From contig CAYPXR010000016.1 of the NCBI GenBank assembly GCA_964414585.1, positions 1-45,564 on the forward strand: a DNA stretch of 45,564 bases, read 5' to 3'. This document shows, one piece after another, positions 22,966 to 32,023 of this stretch. The notes under the pieces are model-generated. The model ran no database searches. It was not told where the DNA came from and saw nothing but the letters and a program-made list of their open reading frames with translations. The translations under genes were made by a program, and so were the position numbers. The stretch's first letter is position 1; each line of letters starts with the position of its first letter. Source of the stretch: DATEMU01 sp964414585. GTDB taxonomy: Bacteria; Planctomycetota; Phycisphaerae; UBA1845; UTPLA1.

Positions 22966-23912
22966 GCGACCGGATCCTTGGACTTGGCTGCCATTGTTTC
23001 GACGGCGTCGAGAATGTCCACTGGGTCGGGCCAATTTCCCGTTCCGACGGACACCACTCGCACGTGGTCGCCCAGGGGACGCCAGCGTTTGGGGTCAGTC
23101 GGACCAAAGATCGCGAGGGTGGGAGTCCCCACGGCCGCTGCCAAATGCGTTACGCCGCTGTCATTGCCCACAAAGCAGTCCGCTGCGGCGACAAGGCCCG
23201 CCAATTCGTTCAGCGGACGATTCTCGATGACCGGGGCCTCCATGCGGAAACTAGTCAACGTCGCGGGTTCAAACCGCTCCTGCTCAACGGGTCCAAGAAG
23301 GATGACGACCCCCCACCACCGTAATTGCAGCTCCCGGATGAGTCGTATGAACCGATCGGTGGGCCAGCATTTGACGCGAGATCCGCTGCCGGGCTGAATC
23401 AGGGCGACCGGACCTCTCGCGCCCGAGTATTGCACCCATTGACGGCGGCCCGATTCCAACGCGGGCAAGTCCGGAACGATTCGAGGGGGACCGACCTCGG
23501 CGGCCAACCCGGCGCCACGCAGGTCGTCGAGCCATTGATCGCTGATGTGCCCCGGCCAGTTCGGTCGCGGACGTGGATCGATTGACAAGACTCGGCCGAT
23601 GCCGAGGCTTGAGAGATTGCGGTGAAAGCGGCTACCCGGTCCCGCCAGCATATCGACGGCGAGATCAAATCGTTCGAAGTGATCCTTCAATTCCCTGGAT
23701 GGCGCAAAGTCCTCCGAGAAAAGGGAGTGATGACCTCCGCTATTCAGATCGAGTTCGTCATCCACCCCGGCTTGCCTTGCCAAGGCGAAATATTCGGGCC
23801 GGCCGAGCAAGGTGATTCGTTGCGATCCGTTTCTTCGCAAGGCCGCGACGACCCGGAGCGACAGGACAAAGTCGCCCAGCGCGCCGCCATGAATGACAAG
23901 GGCTTCGGTCAT
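22962..23912 (-). CDS. glycosyltransferase family 9 (heptosyltransferase-like)
   Basis: 316 residues from ATG 23912, overlapping the upstream stop as ATGA. It shows GT9 landmarks: 'LVIHGGALGDFVLSLRVVAALRR' at the N-terminus, 'ITLLGRPEYFALA', 'VALIQPGSGSRVKCWPTDRFIRLIREL' in the middle, and the C-terminal 'ADCFVGNDSGVTHLAAAVGTPTLAIFGPTDPKRWRP' nucleotide-sugar site. GT9 enzymes such as WaaC/WaaF move heptose from ADP-heptose onto lipid A core in the cytoplasm. Planctomycete members probably build surface glycans, with donor unknown. It overlaps both neighbours by four bases, showing coupled translation with the DUF4159 and GNAT genes. Confidence 0.9.
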   Translation of the reverse strand: MTEALVIHGGALGDFVLSLRVVAALRRNGSQRITLLGRPEYFALARQAGVDDELDLNSGGHHSLFSEDFAPSRELKDHFERFDLAVDMLAGPGSRFHRNLSSLGIGRVLSIDPRPRPNWPGHISDQWLDDLRGAGLAAEVGPPRIVPDLPALESGRRQWVQYSGARGPVALIQPGSGSRVKCWPTDRFIRLIRELQLRWWGVVILLGPVEQERFEPATLTSFRMEAPVIENRPLNELAGLVAAADCFVGNDSGVTHLAAAVGTPTLAIFGPTDPKRWRPLGDHVRVVSVGTGNWPDPVDILDAVETMAAKSKDPVA

Positions 23913-26320
23913 TTGTTCTTTTCGGATTGACGCCACAGCAAAATGTTGTCGACAATCCGCTCGGTGGATTCAGAGAGATAACCGCTGCGGTTCCAGATGA
24001 AGTGGCCGTCCAGACCAGCCACCAGATCGAAAGGGCACGCCAGGACCACGACGCGACCCTGGATCGATCGCGATAGGATCGGTGGTGGCGCGCCGCCTCG
24101 CGCCAGGGCGGTCCCGGCCTCGGTGGTTTCGAGTGGGGTCAGCGGCCGGCCGCCGCGAAACGCGCCGCGGAAGATCGGATGATCCGCCGGAAGAACGCCC
24201 CGGTCGCCAATATCGAGCTGATCGAGAACACCGCTGACGGCGTCGATCCCCGCCGGTTGACCGTCGGCGGCATCGACCAGGAGCAGTCCACCGCGATCGA
24301 GATAGTCCCTGAGATGCTTCAGCGCCTCCTCATCAAGGCGAAGTGGTTTTTGCACCGTCAGGTGTACGAGATCGGGAGTCATGGACGCGCCGTCCGCGAG
24401 TTCACCGCCGTCGGTGAGGAGCAGATCGATGCCCGTTCGACGGCGGAGCCCGGGCAAATAATGTCGCCACGCATCGGGGTGTGCCTCCCAGTTGCCGCCG
24501 TACTGAAGTCGGCCGAGGCGAAGCGTGCCGAATGAAGGAACGGACGTGGACGGCGGCGCGGAACGAAGCGGTCGCGGCAATTGCGAATAAGGCGGAAGCG
24601 CATAGACCCGGATGTTGGCCATGATCTTGAACAGATCGTCAAATCCGTCGCGGTCTTGATGCCACGCGCCGGCGATGTCCACGGGACACAGAAAGACCAG
24701 GATGCGCGAGCCGTCCGAAAGTCCACGCAGCGGAACGAGATGTTTCCAGGGCACGTCGCCGGCGCCGAAGGAACAATGATAGACCGGATGGTTTTCTTCG
24801 AGGAGTTTGAATTGGTAGCCGCGGTCGCGGTACATTCGCTCGAAGACCCCTTCGGCGGATTCCGTAAAGGTCTTGGACGCCCCGTCCGCATGAAGAAAAA
24901 CGACGCCGCCGCGATCGATGTATTCACGGATTCGCCGCAGCGCGGCATCCGGCAACTCCAGACCCCTCCGGCCGCTCAAATACAGCAACGGCGCGTCCTC
25001 CAACGCACGCAAATCGGCATCAACGGGAATGCGCTGCCAGCGATGCAGACGCTCAAACGTATGTGAGAGATAGCGCGTGAGATTTGCCAAATCCCGAAAG
25101 TAATATCCGGGCTCCCGGTCCTGATCGCCGACGACCATGCGCTGCACCAGCACCGGCGCGCGACCGTGAACCAGGAAGATCACCGCGAACGCATCGGCCA
25201 CCGGGTCCTGCCCCCACGACCGGACGGCGATCGAATCGACGTAATGTCGAAACCAGTCCTGGCCGCCGAGAAAACTCTGCCCGCTGGCCAACCCGAGGCG
25301 CTCCAGCCCGAAAAGTTCGTAACCCGAAAAGGGCTTCGGGTCCGGCGGGTTCTTTCGCAGGAATCGATCGCCTTTTTCAATCGCTGCGCAAATCTTTCGC
25401 ACCGGCTCCTCGGCCTTCTTGTCGAGCCGGATGCCCTCGAAGAGTCGATACGGACCGCCGCAGCGCGAGTAAAGCTGGTCGAGGGCGATGTAAAGGCTGT
25501 TGCATCCCGCGACCGTCATCGACGACGTCGGCAGGTCCATCTCCCGGCGATAGGACCATCCTCCCGTTTCATGCTGCGTCTCCAGCCAATGATGGGCCAT
25601 CTTTTGAAACGTCCGGCTGTCCACCTCAACTTTGGCGACGCCGGCGGCCCAGAGGCCGAGATTGCCGAACTGGGTATTCGAATGGTCCCAACCGCCCGGC
25701 GACGTCTGCGTGTAGCCGTAGCCGCCATCGGCCTGCACGGCCTTGGTCAGCCATTTCTTTTCAGCCGTCAGGAGCTTGTGATACCGCTGGCGGCTGGCGC
25801 GGCTGAGGCGCCGGTCAAGCAGCGCGCTCCACGTCGCCGCGCGAAGGCTGTGGACGTAAGTTCCCGATTCGCGCGCGTCGTCCGCGGCGAGCGCATCGAG
25901 AACCATCGCCAGCTTCGGGTCGGCCGATTCGACGCCGGCGCCGACCAGCGCCAGCGCCGCCAGCGCCGTGGGGCCGCCGTAATGGTACCCGTCCATTTCC
26001 GGGTTGATGTGCCCGCGCGAAAAGCGTTGAACGACGCGATTCTGCGGAATGGAGAGGGTTGGACCGTCGGTTGTCTTGAAGCGGATGAATCCGCCGCCGA
26101 CTTTCACGATCTCACCGCGGACGCGACGGCTTTCCGGCGGCGTGTCGTTGGTCAGGTATTCCAATTCGTCAAGGGGGTTGATTCGCTGAACGAGCGCCGC
26201 CACGCCGGCCTGAATGGCGTCGTCAACGGTCCGGTCGTCGACCCTTTGCGCGACGACAGTGCAGGGGACGAGGACCGGCCAGAGAATGGCGATGAATCTC
26301 GCGTTGAATGGATGGCGCAT
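23909..26320 (-). CDS. exported alpha-toroid/DUF4159 fusion protein
   Basis: 803 residues from ATG 26320, which begins a clear signal peptide (MRHPFNARFIAILWPVLVPCTVVAQ). A longer frame to TTG 26389 nearly meets the upstream gene and looks non-coding. Residues 30-400 contain repeated helix pairs of the squalene-cyclase/prenyltransferase alpha-toroid type ('GPTALAALALVGAGV', 'GGYGYTQTSPGGWDHSNTQFGNLGLWAAGVA', 'TQHETGGWSYR', 'DPVADAFAVIFLVHG'). Residues about 440-620 and 620-800 are two DUF4159-like, glutamine-amidotransferase-fold domains ('LRRIREYIDRGGVVFLHADG' and 'LKHLRDYLDRGGLLLVDAAD'). It acts outside the cytoplasm; no enzymatic activity is established. It is coupled by ATGA to the glycosyltransferase. 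Confidence 0.8.
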   Translation of the reverse strand: MRHPFNARFIAILWPVLVPCTVVAQRVDDRTVDDAIQAGVAALVQRINPLDELEYLTNDTPPESRRVRGEIVKVGGGFIRFKTTDGPTLSIPQNRVVQRFSRGHINPEMDGYHYGGPTALAALALVGAGVESADPKLAMVLDALAADDARESGTYVHSLRAATWSALLDRRLSRASRQRYHKLLTAEKKWLTKAVQADGGYGYTQTSPGGWDHSNTQFGNLGLWAAGVAKVEVDSRTFQKMAHHWLETQHETGGWSYRREMDLPTSSMTVAGCNSLYIALDQLYSRCGGPYRLFEGIRLDKKAEEPVRKICAAIEKGDRFLRKNPPDPKPFSGYELFGLERLGLASGQSFLGGQDWFRHYVDSIAVRSWGQDPVADAFAVIFLVHGRAPVLVQRMVVGDQDREPGYYFRDLANLTRYLSHTFERLHRWQRIPVDADLRALEDAPLLYLSGRRGLELPDAALRRIREYIDRGGVVFLHADGASKTFTESAEGVFERMYRDRGYQFKLLEENHPVYHCSFGAGDVPWKHLVPLRGLSDGSRILVFLCPVDIAGAWHQDRDGFDDLFKIMANIRVYALPPYSQLPRPLRSAPPSTSVPSFGTLRLGRLQYGGNWEAHPDAWRHYLPGLRRRTGIDLLLTDGGELADGASMTPDLVHLTVQKPLRLDEEALKHLRDYLDRGGLLLVDAADGQPAGIDAVSGVLDQLDIGDRGVLPADHPIFRGAFRGGRPLTPLETTEAGTALARGGAPPPILSRSIQGRVVVLACPFDLVAGLDGHFIWNRSGYLSESTERIVDNILLWRQSEKNK

Positions 26321-26390
26321 GATGCAACGAACAGGCTGGGTGGGAGCTCCGCCAAATTTGGCCGGTTCGTTCGAGGACCGACCGGGCAAA

Positions 26391-27566
26391 CTAGGGGTTG
26401 ACGGTCACGCCGGAGAGCTTGCACAGGCTCTCAATACAACGGTCCACGTCCGCCAACGTATTCAAGGAACCAAACGATATCCGCGTCGTGCCGCCGTCGG
26501 AATACGTGCCGATGGTTTCATGAGCCAATGGAGCGCAGTGCAGGCCCGATCGCGTCAGGATGCCGAATTCCGTCTCCAGAAGCGCCGACAGTTCCGCCGG
26601 TTCCAATCCGGCCATTCGCACGCTGAAGACGCCCACGCGCTGCGCGGCGCTGTCCGGGCCGTAAATCGTCAGGCCGGTCACGTCAGAGGCCCTTTCCAGA
26701 AATCGCCGCGTCAGTTGGCGGTCGTGCGCCTCGAGCGCTTCGACCGACTGGTTTTCGATCCACCGCAGGGCCGCCAGAAGCCCCGCCAGTCCGATGGCAT
26801 TGTGACTGCCGGATTCGAACTTGTCCGGCATGAAGTCGGGCTGGACGGGTCGTTCGCTGACCGAGCCGGTGCCGCCTTGAAGAAGCGGCGTGATCGCGCC
26901 TTCGAGACCGGGGCGAATGTAAAGCGCGCCGGTCCCCAGCGGGCCCAGCAATCCCTTATGCCCGGGCAATGCCAGCAGATCGATGTTCATCGATTGCACG
27001 TCCAGCGGCACATGTCCGGCGGTTTGTGAGGCATCGACGAGGAAAACGATCCCTCGCTCGCGGGCCTGCGCCCCCACATCCGCAATGGGTTGAAGGCTGC
27101 CGGTCACATTGCTCGCGTGGACGAGAGCGATGAGCTTCGTTCGCGGGCGAATCGCGGCCGTCAAGTCGTCCGCATCGACAATACCCGTCTCCGAATCGGC
27201 CGGCGCGTGCGTCACTTCGATCAGCCCGTCGTCGGAAAGCGCCTGGAGCGGGCGAAGAACGGAGTTGTGCTCCATGCGCGTCGTGACGACGTGATCGCCC
27301 CTGCGCAAAAAGCCTTTGATACCCTGATTCAGGGCCCCCGAACAATTGAACGTGAAAATGATCTGCTCGGGCGCCGGGGCGTTGATCAGCCTGGCCAGCC
27401 GGCGGCGGCAATCGGTGAGGATCTCGCCGACGTCGAGCGTCTCGCGGTAGGAACCCCGGCCCGCGGACGCCCCCAGCTCTTCCGCATAACGCCGCATGGC
27501 CTCAAAAACCTCCGGCGGCTTCGGAAAGCTGGTGGCGGCGTTGTCAAGGTATAAGCGCGGCAACAT
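26391..27566 (-). CDS. cysteine desulfurase / selenocysteine lyase family aminotransferase
   Basis: 391 residues, class V PLP enzyme starting MLPRLYLDNAATSFPKPPEV. PLP lysine K204 lies in 'ALPGHKGLLGPLGTGALY', the internal-aldimine histidine region in 'EHNSVLRPL', the aspartate in 'VFLVDASQTAGHVPLDV', and the catalytic cysteine C344 in 'RSGLHCAPLAHETIGT'. Such enzymes remove sulfur, or selenium, from cysteine or selenocysteine as a persulfide. The short N-terminus and 'RSGLHCAP' context fit the subfamily TIGR01977 rather than IscS or SufS. No Fe-S assembly scaffold is adjacent. It heads the four-gene leftward run ending in a GNAT gene. Its physiological acceptor is unknown. Confidence 0.92.
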   Translation of the reverse strand: MLPRLYLDNAATSFPKPPEVFEAMRRYAEELGASAGRGSYRETLDVGEILTDCRRRLARLINAPAPEQIIFTFNCSGALNQGIKGFLRRGDHVVTTRMEHNSVLRPLQALSDDGLIEVTHAPADSETGIVDADDLTAAIRPRTKLIALVHASNVTGSLQPIADVGAQARERGIVFLVDASQTAGHVPLDVQSMNIDLLALPGHKGLLGPLGTGALYIRPGLEGAITPLLQGGTGSVSERPVQPDFMPDKFESGSHNAIGLAGLLAALRWIENQSVEALEAHDRQLTRRFLERASDVTGLTIYGPDSAAQRVGVFSVRMAGLEPAELSALLETEFGILTRSGLHCAPLAHETIGTYSDGGTTRISFGSLNTLADVDRCIESLCKLSGVTVNP

Positions 27567-27657
27567 CCGAATCGACTCCTCATCGATGCTGCCGGATTGT
27601 ATGCGATCACGCTGGCGTCTGCACGACGGGCCGACCCGCCAGTCGATCCGCGGCGTC

Positions 27658-30600
27658 CTACGGGCAACCCTCGTTCAGCACGCACGTCACAAAATTGTCC
27701 GTGTCCGTATCGTCGATGGCCGAGTTGGGCGAAGGTCCCACGTCTCCGGCGCAAATCTCCAACGGCGTCCCTCCTCCGTTGACGAGGATGTCCGTGTAAC
27801 GCTGAACATCGAGACCGTCCACCTTGCTGTCGTTATTCACGTCGCCTTTGAGGCAACTGATCACGGGCACGCAATCGATCCCGGTTGCCGCGAAATCATC
27901 GACGGCCGCTTCGACAAGCGAGCCCGCGCCAAGGTCCTGCGCGATGAAGCGGATCTTGACCGTCGCCGTGGGAGACAGCCCGAGACTCGATAGCGTGAAC
28001 TCGTGGAAAATCCAGCCGCCGATCGTATCCGCGCCGGAAGGTCCGACGATTTCCGCGCTTGTCCAGGAGGATCCGTTGTTGGTCGAAATGTCAACCAGAA
28101 ACGTGTCAGTGCCTGGCGTCGCGCCCGTATTGTTGGAATACCACCGCCAATAACTGATCTTGGCGTCGGGATACGCGGAAAGATTGATCGTCGGCGATGT
28201 CAGCGTCGTGATGCCGCCATCGACGTCGTTGTCGCCAAGACCGCCGCCCACGACGCCCTGACCGGTGACGAAACAAGTGACGCCGGCCCCGGAAGTATGA
28301 TCGTCTTCCGGCTGAGCCAATGTGCCGACGGGATTGACCCGCGTCCAAACCCCGGTCGTCGCGGTATCCCCCGGCGCTCCGGCGACCCAACCCAGATTCG
28401 CTTCAAAATCGTCGGCAAAGGCGGAAACCGAGGAGGTGAATACGGTCGCCGTCGTGAAGTTCTCTGGCGCCGTGGCCGGATTGAACTGGACGCCGGCACA
28501 CGAATCGGAACTCACGTAATACCGCACCGTGTCAAAGCAATTGAAGGTCGGCAATGTCGCCAGGTATTGGTTGGTTCCCACCGACGACATCGCGACGCTT
28601 GAAAACGCCCCGCCGTTGACCGAGTAATAAAGCTGGCCCGTGGCGGTCGTGGGTGTCACGGCCGCGACGATCCCGGAAACATTGACATGGAAGCTCGTCG
28701 GAGTGCCGGGCTGAAGCTGCGTCGGCAGCCCGTCCGGATAGGCAAACTGCAAAAGGGCGTAGGACTCGACGACGCCGGTCGCCGTGCTTCCGGAGGGCGA
28801 CGTGGCCAGCGGGCCCATGCCGCGCTTGGCAAAGGCCTTCCAGAGCAGGCAAAGATCGGCGCCCGCGTAATCGTTCGTGTCAGCCTGCAAGATGCCATCG
28901 CGGGCCTGGAGCATGTTGGGATTCGCGACCTGCAACTTCAGTCCATCGACGACGAGCTGCATCATCCTTTCGTTCCCGGAAAAGCCGTGCTGATCCCAGA
29001 GGTTGGCGCGACATTCGATCAGCGTGGTGCACCAAATCTCGCCTACATTGTGGACTTCATTCGCGGTTCCGACGCCGAAGATGGGGCTGATCGGCACAGC
29101 CGGGGGGAAAGAAATCTGAGTCGGGTCGATGTCGGCAAAGGTTTCGGGGTTCTTGGTCATGTCCGTGCTGTAGGGGAAACGGCGGATTCCGAAATAATAG
29201 TTGCTCGTGAGGCCGCTGAGCTGATAAGTCGCGAAGCCGCCCATCGGATAGACACCGTGCGGATCATCGGATGGTTGTGCGTTGATCGAAAGGGCGAAAT
29301 AGTCGCCCCAGCCTTCGCCCATCCCGCCGGACTGCTCGCCGTTGACCGTGCCATTGGACAGGCGGATCGAAAGACCGTGGCTGTACTCGTGATAGACGAT
29401 ATTGGAATCGAGGCTGCCATCACGGTCGGGGTTGGGGCCCGTGAAAATGTACATCTGCATTCGCGCCGATGACCCGTCGCTGCCACTGGTCGAAAAATTC
29501 GCGTTGTTCGTTCCGCCGCCATCCTGACAGTCGGCCTGTACGCGGTCGTTGGCCGTGCCGCCGCGGCCGTAGTTGTCGAGTTGGAAGTTCTTGGAATTCT
29601 CCTTGAAACCGAGCGACCACAGGCGATCGTGATAGATGTTGCACAGATAAAAGAGTTGCGTGACCGCGGCGTTGCGGGCATTCGCGTTCGATGGCGCGAC
29701 GGTGATGTCATACGGCGGGCTCGCCGGCTCCAGGGGGAAGTCGAAAACGCGATAGCTGCTCCCGGCGACGCCGCCGGTGCTGCTGGGATTGGTATTGCTC
29801 AGATCGAGATGCGAGTGGACGTTGTTGCCGGACGTCTCGTTCACGCCGTCATTGATCCAGCCATTGACATTGATCGTCGAATAAGGAACGTCGGCCGGGT
29901 TGACGGTAACCAACGAGCGGGCAACAAACGGAAACTGCGTCGAGACGGGCGTGGAGTTGCCTGGTGTCCCGGGCGCCGGATCGTCATCGGTGTAAACGCG
30001 CATCGTGATGGCCTCGGTCGTGGCGTCATGGAGACGATTCCAGCGGCGTAGAATCTGACCGTTGGTCGCATCGACCATCATTTCATAGGTGTTGCCGATA
30101 CCGATTTCCGGCACCAAAAGGGACCACGCCGGGCGGATATCGGTCTGCGTGAGAGGGAAATAGATCAACTCCGTAGTGATCCGCTCGTCCGCCCGGAAGT
30201 CGGGCGTATTCTGCCAGGTCTGCTTGCGATTCACTCCGTCCGGACCGGCGAGCGGAGAGGGATCGGCGGTCATCTGGATACCGATGCTCGCGGCAGCCGC
30301 GCGCAAGGCGTCGAGCGGGCTGAGGACCGGCGCGATCGGCGCAAAGTCGCCCGCGGGCCGCGGAAGCATCGTGCTGGAGATATTGATCAACTCGCCGCGC
30401 GGCGACACGTTGGCCAGCACCTCGCAGCCGAATAGATCGATCCCGTTGATCTGCTGTTGCAACGTCAGATGCGTGACGCCGTTATGGTCGCTCACGAAGT
30501 CCCGCTCGACCCGCGCGTTGTCGAGTTCGACGGGACTAATGTGAAAAAGGTCCGCGCGATCGGCCACGAATTGCCGCGCGACCAGGCGCGGCTGCCCAAT

Positions 30601-30909
30601 CAGGGTTCCCTGGGCCGGCCCCGTCAGGAACTGATCGGTCGAGCCGATGTAATGCGGCGTGGCGAAAAACTCATGCTCGTCGATCCGCACGCCCTTGACG
30701 TTCTCGCCGATCAGCTTTTCCGCGGCCTGGCGGCTCGCCTTTTGCCGGGCGGAAACCGCCGCCTGTTTGGCCTGCGTGACAAACGCGGCCGGCTTTCCAT
30801 CCGCCTGAAGGCGGATGTCGTAATAGGGCAACGATTCACCGGCCGAGGTCGGCGTGACGGCGAGACCCATGCCAATACCAAACACAACCACGCAGGAAAT
30901 AAGACGCAT
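27658..30909 (-). CDS. secreted M36 (fungalysin-type) metallopeptidase with dockerin-like tail
   Basis: 1083 residues from ATG 30909. AAGGA at about 8 nt upstream favours it over ATG 30918 or the longer frame to 31005. Signal peptide MRLISCVVVFGIGMGLAVTPTSA. A propeptide with FTP-like features (about 60-300) is followed by the M36 catalytic domain with the zinc motif 'VYHEYSHGLSIRL' (HExxH) and the third ligand in 'GGMGEGWGDYFALS'. Two beta-rich regions follow, the second jelly-roll-like ('ISYWRWYSNNTGATPG'). The C-terminus is a calcium-binding dockerin/EF-hand repeat, 'GDVNNDSKVDGLDVQ', ending with 'DDTDTDNFVTC'. It is an extracellular protein-degrading enzyme, fitting the peptide transporters and peptidase T downstream in the window. 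Confidence 0.92.
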   Translation of the reverse strand: MRLISCVVVFGIGMGLAVTPTSAGESLPYYDIRLQADGKPAAFVTQAKQAAVSARQKASRQAAEKLIGENVKGVRIDEHEFFATPHYIGSTDQFLTGPAQGTLIGQPRLVARQFVADRADLFHISPVELDNARVERDFVSDHNGVTHLTLQQQINGIDLFGCEVLANVSPRGELINISSTMLPRPAGDFAPIAPVLSPLDALRAAAASIGIQMTADPSPLAGPDGVNRKQTWQNTPDFRADERITTELIYFPLTQTDIRPAWSLLVPEIGIGNTYEMMVDATNGQILRRWNRLHDATTEAITMRVYTDDDPAPGTPGNSTPVSTQFPFVARSLVTVNPADVPYSTINVNGWINDGVNETSGNNVHSHLDLSNTNPSSTGGVAGSSYRVFDFPLEPASPPYDITVAPSNANARNAAVTQLFYLCNIYHDRLWSLGFKENSKNFQLDNYGRGGTANDRVQADCQDGGGTNNANFSTSGSDGSSARMQMYIFTGPNPDRDGSLDSNIVYHEYSHGLSIRLSNGTVNGEQSGGMGEGWGDYFALSINAQPSDDPHGVYPMGGFATYQLSGLTSNYYFGIRRFPYSTDMTKNPETFADIDPTQISFPPAVPISPIFGVGTANEVHNVGEIWCTTLIECRANLWDQHGFSGNERMMQLVVDGLKLQVANPNMLQARDGILQADTNDYAGADLCLLWKAFAKRGMGPLATSPSGSTATGVVESYALLQFAYPDGLPTQLQPGTPTSFHVNVSGIVAAVTPTTATGQLYYSVNGGAFSSVAMSSVGTNQYLATLPTFNCFDTVRYYVSSDSCAGVQFNPATAPENFTTATVFTSSVSAFADDFEANLGWVAGAPGDTATTGVWTRVNPVGTLAQPEDDHTSGAGVTCFVTGQGVVGGGLGDNDVDGGITTLTSPTINLSAYPDAKISYWRWYSNNTGATPGTDTFLVDISTNNGSSWTSAEIVGPSGADTIGGWIFHEFTLSSLGLSPTATVKIRFIAQDLGAGSLVEAAVDDFAATGIDCVPVISCLKGDVNNDSKVDGLDVQRYTDILVNGGGTPLEICAGDVGPSPNSAIDDTDTDNFVTCVLNEGCP

Positions 30910-30962
30910 GTTTTCCATCCTTATTTTTCCAGGTTTCGAGAGTTGTGAATCCCACTCCCGAT

Positions 30963-30980
30963 GGTACAACCCATTGTACC
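30963..30980. promoter_or_regulatory. operator-like dyad upstream of the M36 protease gene
   Basis: GGTACAA (30963-30969) and TTGTACC (30974-30980) form a perfect 7-bp dyad with a 4-nt spacer (CCCA). On the protease strand it contains TACAAT, a plausible -10. The half-site GGTACA also occurs in the repeat upstream of the hemerythrin gene. Confidence 0.4.
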
Positions 30981-31163
30981 GAAATCGTCCTGCCGGCAGA
31001 AGCAATTTGATGCGGCTGGACCGGGAAAATCGACCGACGCCAACAAGAATTCCTCTTGGGTGTGTGCGTCAACACGCATAGGGGCCATATCAGGGCCCGA
31101 CGCGGTGACCTTGGAGCGTGCCGAAATCTTGTGATAAGCTTGCGACGAAGGAATCAACGACGC

Positions 31164-31712
31164 ATGAAGCGGCCCGCAAAAGCAAACCGACCGACCGACG
31201 GACGAAGTCGCTGCCGTTGGGCGGCGACCGACGCGATGCTCGCCGACTATCACGATCGCGAGTGGGGTCGGCCGATTCGAACCGACGCCGGTCACTTGGA
31301 GCGAATGGCGCTGGAGGTTTTTCAGTGCGGCCTTTCCTGGAAAATCGTCCTCGTCAAACGGCCGGCCTTTCGAAGGCTGTTCCAGCGATTCGACGTCGAG
31401 CGAGTGGCCTCCTTCAGGGCGCGCGATGTCGAACGCCTCTGCAAAGACCCGTCGATCATCCGCAATCGAATGAAAATCAAAGCGATCGTCGAAAATGCCC
31501 GCGCCTTTCTGAAGATCGCCGACGAGCACGGTTCCTATCGAAAATGGTTTGATGCCCTCCCGTCCACCACGCCGCGCGAGCAAAAAGCGCTCTTTCCCTT
31601 GTTCAAGGAAACCTTCAAATTCATGGGTCCGGAGACGACGAAGTGCTATCTGATGGGCGTGGGAAAGATCGACCAACCGCACGAGCCCCAATGCTGGCAA
31701 TCCAGTCGCTAA
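31164..31712 (+). CDS. tag: DNA-3-methyladenine glycosylase I
   Basis: 182 residues from ATG 31164 (AAGGA about 11 nt upstream). Tag removes 3-methyladenine from alkylated DNA in base-excision repair. Visible: the zinc-site residues C17 (RCRW), H30 (YHDREWG), H173 and C177 (PHEPQC), the catalytic-region glutamate E51 (RMALEVFQCGLSW) and the helix-hairpin-helix segment 'LCKDPSIIRNRMKIKAIVENARAFL'. Length matches the family (E. coli Tag 187). The longer frame upstream to 31056 adds residues unlike the family. It is divergent from the M36 protease gene and apparently a single-gene unit. A promoter and dyad follow it rather than an immediate terminator. Confidence 0.93.
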   Translation: MKRPAKANRPTDGRSRCRWAATDAMLADYHDREWGRPIRTDAGHLERMALEVFQCGLSWKIVLVKRPAFRRLFQRFDVERVASFRARDVERLCKDPSIIRNRMKIKAIVENARAFLKIADEHGSYRKWFDALPSTTPREQKALFPLFKETFKFMGPETTKCYLMGVGKIDQPHEPQCWQSSR

Positions 31713-31779
31713 CTTTTTACCCTACAGACACTTCCGAAACTCGGCTCCCCGGACCTGCCAATGGGACGAATACCGAAAC

Positions 31780-31820
31780 TTGCAAGAAATGCTTGCAAAA
31801 ACCGATTGGAAGAGTAATAC
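31780..31820 (+). promoter_or_regulatory. promoter overlapped by an inverted repeat
   Basis: TTGCAAG (31780-31786) and CTTGCAA (31792-31798) form a 7-bp inverted repeat. The second arm contains TTGCAA (31793-31798), 16 nt before TAATAC (31815-31820), a good -35/-10 pair. The repeat is placed to block RNA polymerase, as an operator would. It would serve the 62-residue gene at 32024. Confidence 0.45.
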
Positions 31821-31830
31821 TTGATTGTTG

Positions 31831-31850
31831 AAGGGCTCAAAGAGGCCCTT
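31831..31850 (+). terminator. terminator-like hairpin in the leader of the small gene
   Basis: AAGGGC (31831-31836) pairs with GCCCTT (31845-31850) around an 8-nt loop, followed by ACTTTT. It lies about 10 nt past the -10 above and 174 nt before the next start codon. It could end tag transcription or act as an attenuator for the following gene. Confidence 0.4.
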
Positions 31851-32023
31851 ACTTTTCGAATCGTGACTGGGGCTCGGCTACACACTTTTGCATCATTATC
31901 GCTGACTGACGACGGAGCGTAAGGAACAGTCTGACCAGGATGGTCGAGCATAAACCAAGGCCGCGCGACAACCGCGCTGCCCTTTCCTCACGTTTTCCTG
32001 CGAGTCCAGGAGGTTTCCCAAGG

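Noticed and set aside
23262..23275. tRNA T-arm-like GGTTCAAACC
   Set aside because: It lies inside the glycosyltransferase coding sequence and no acceptor, D or anticodon arm can be built around it.
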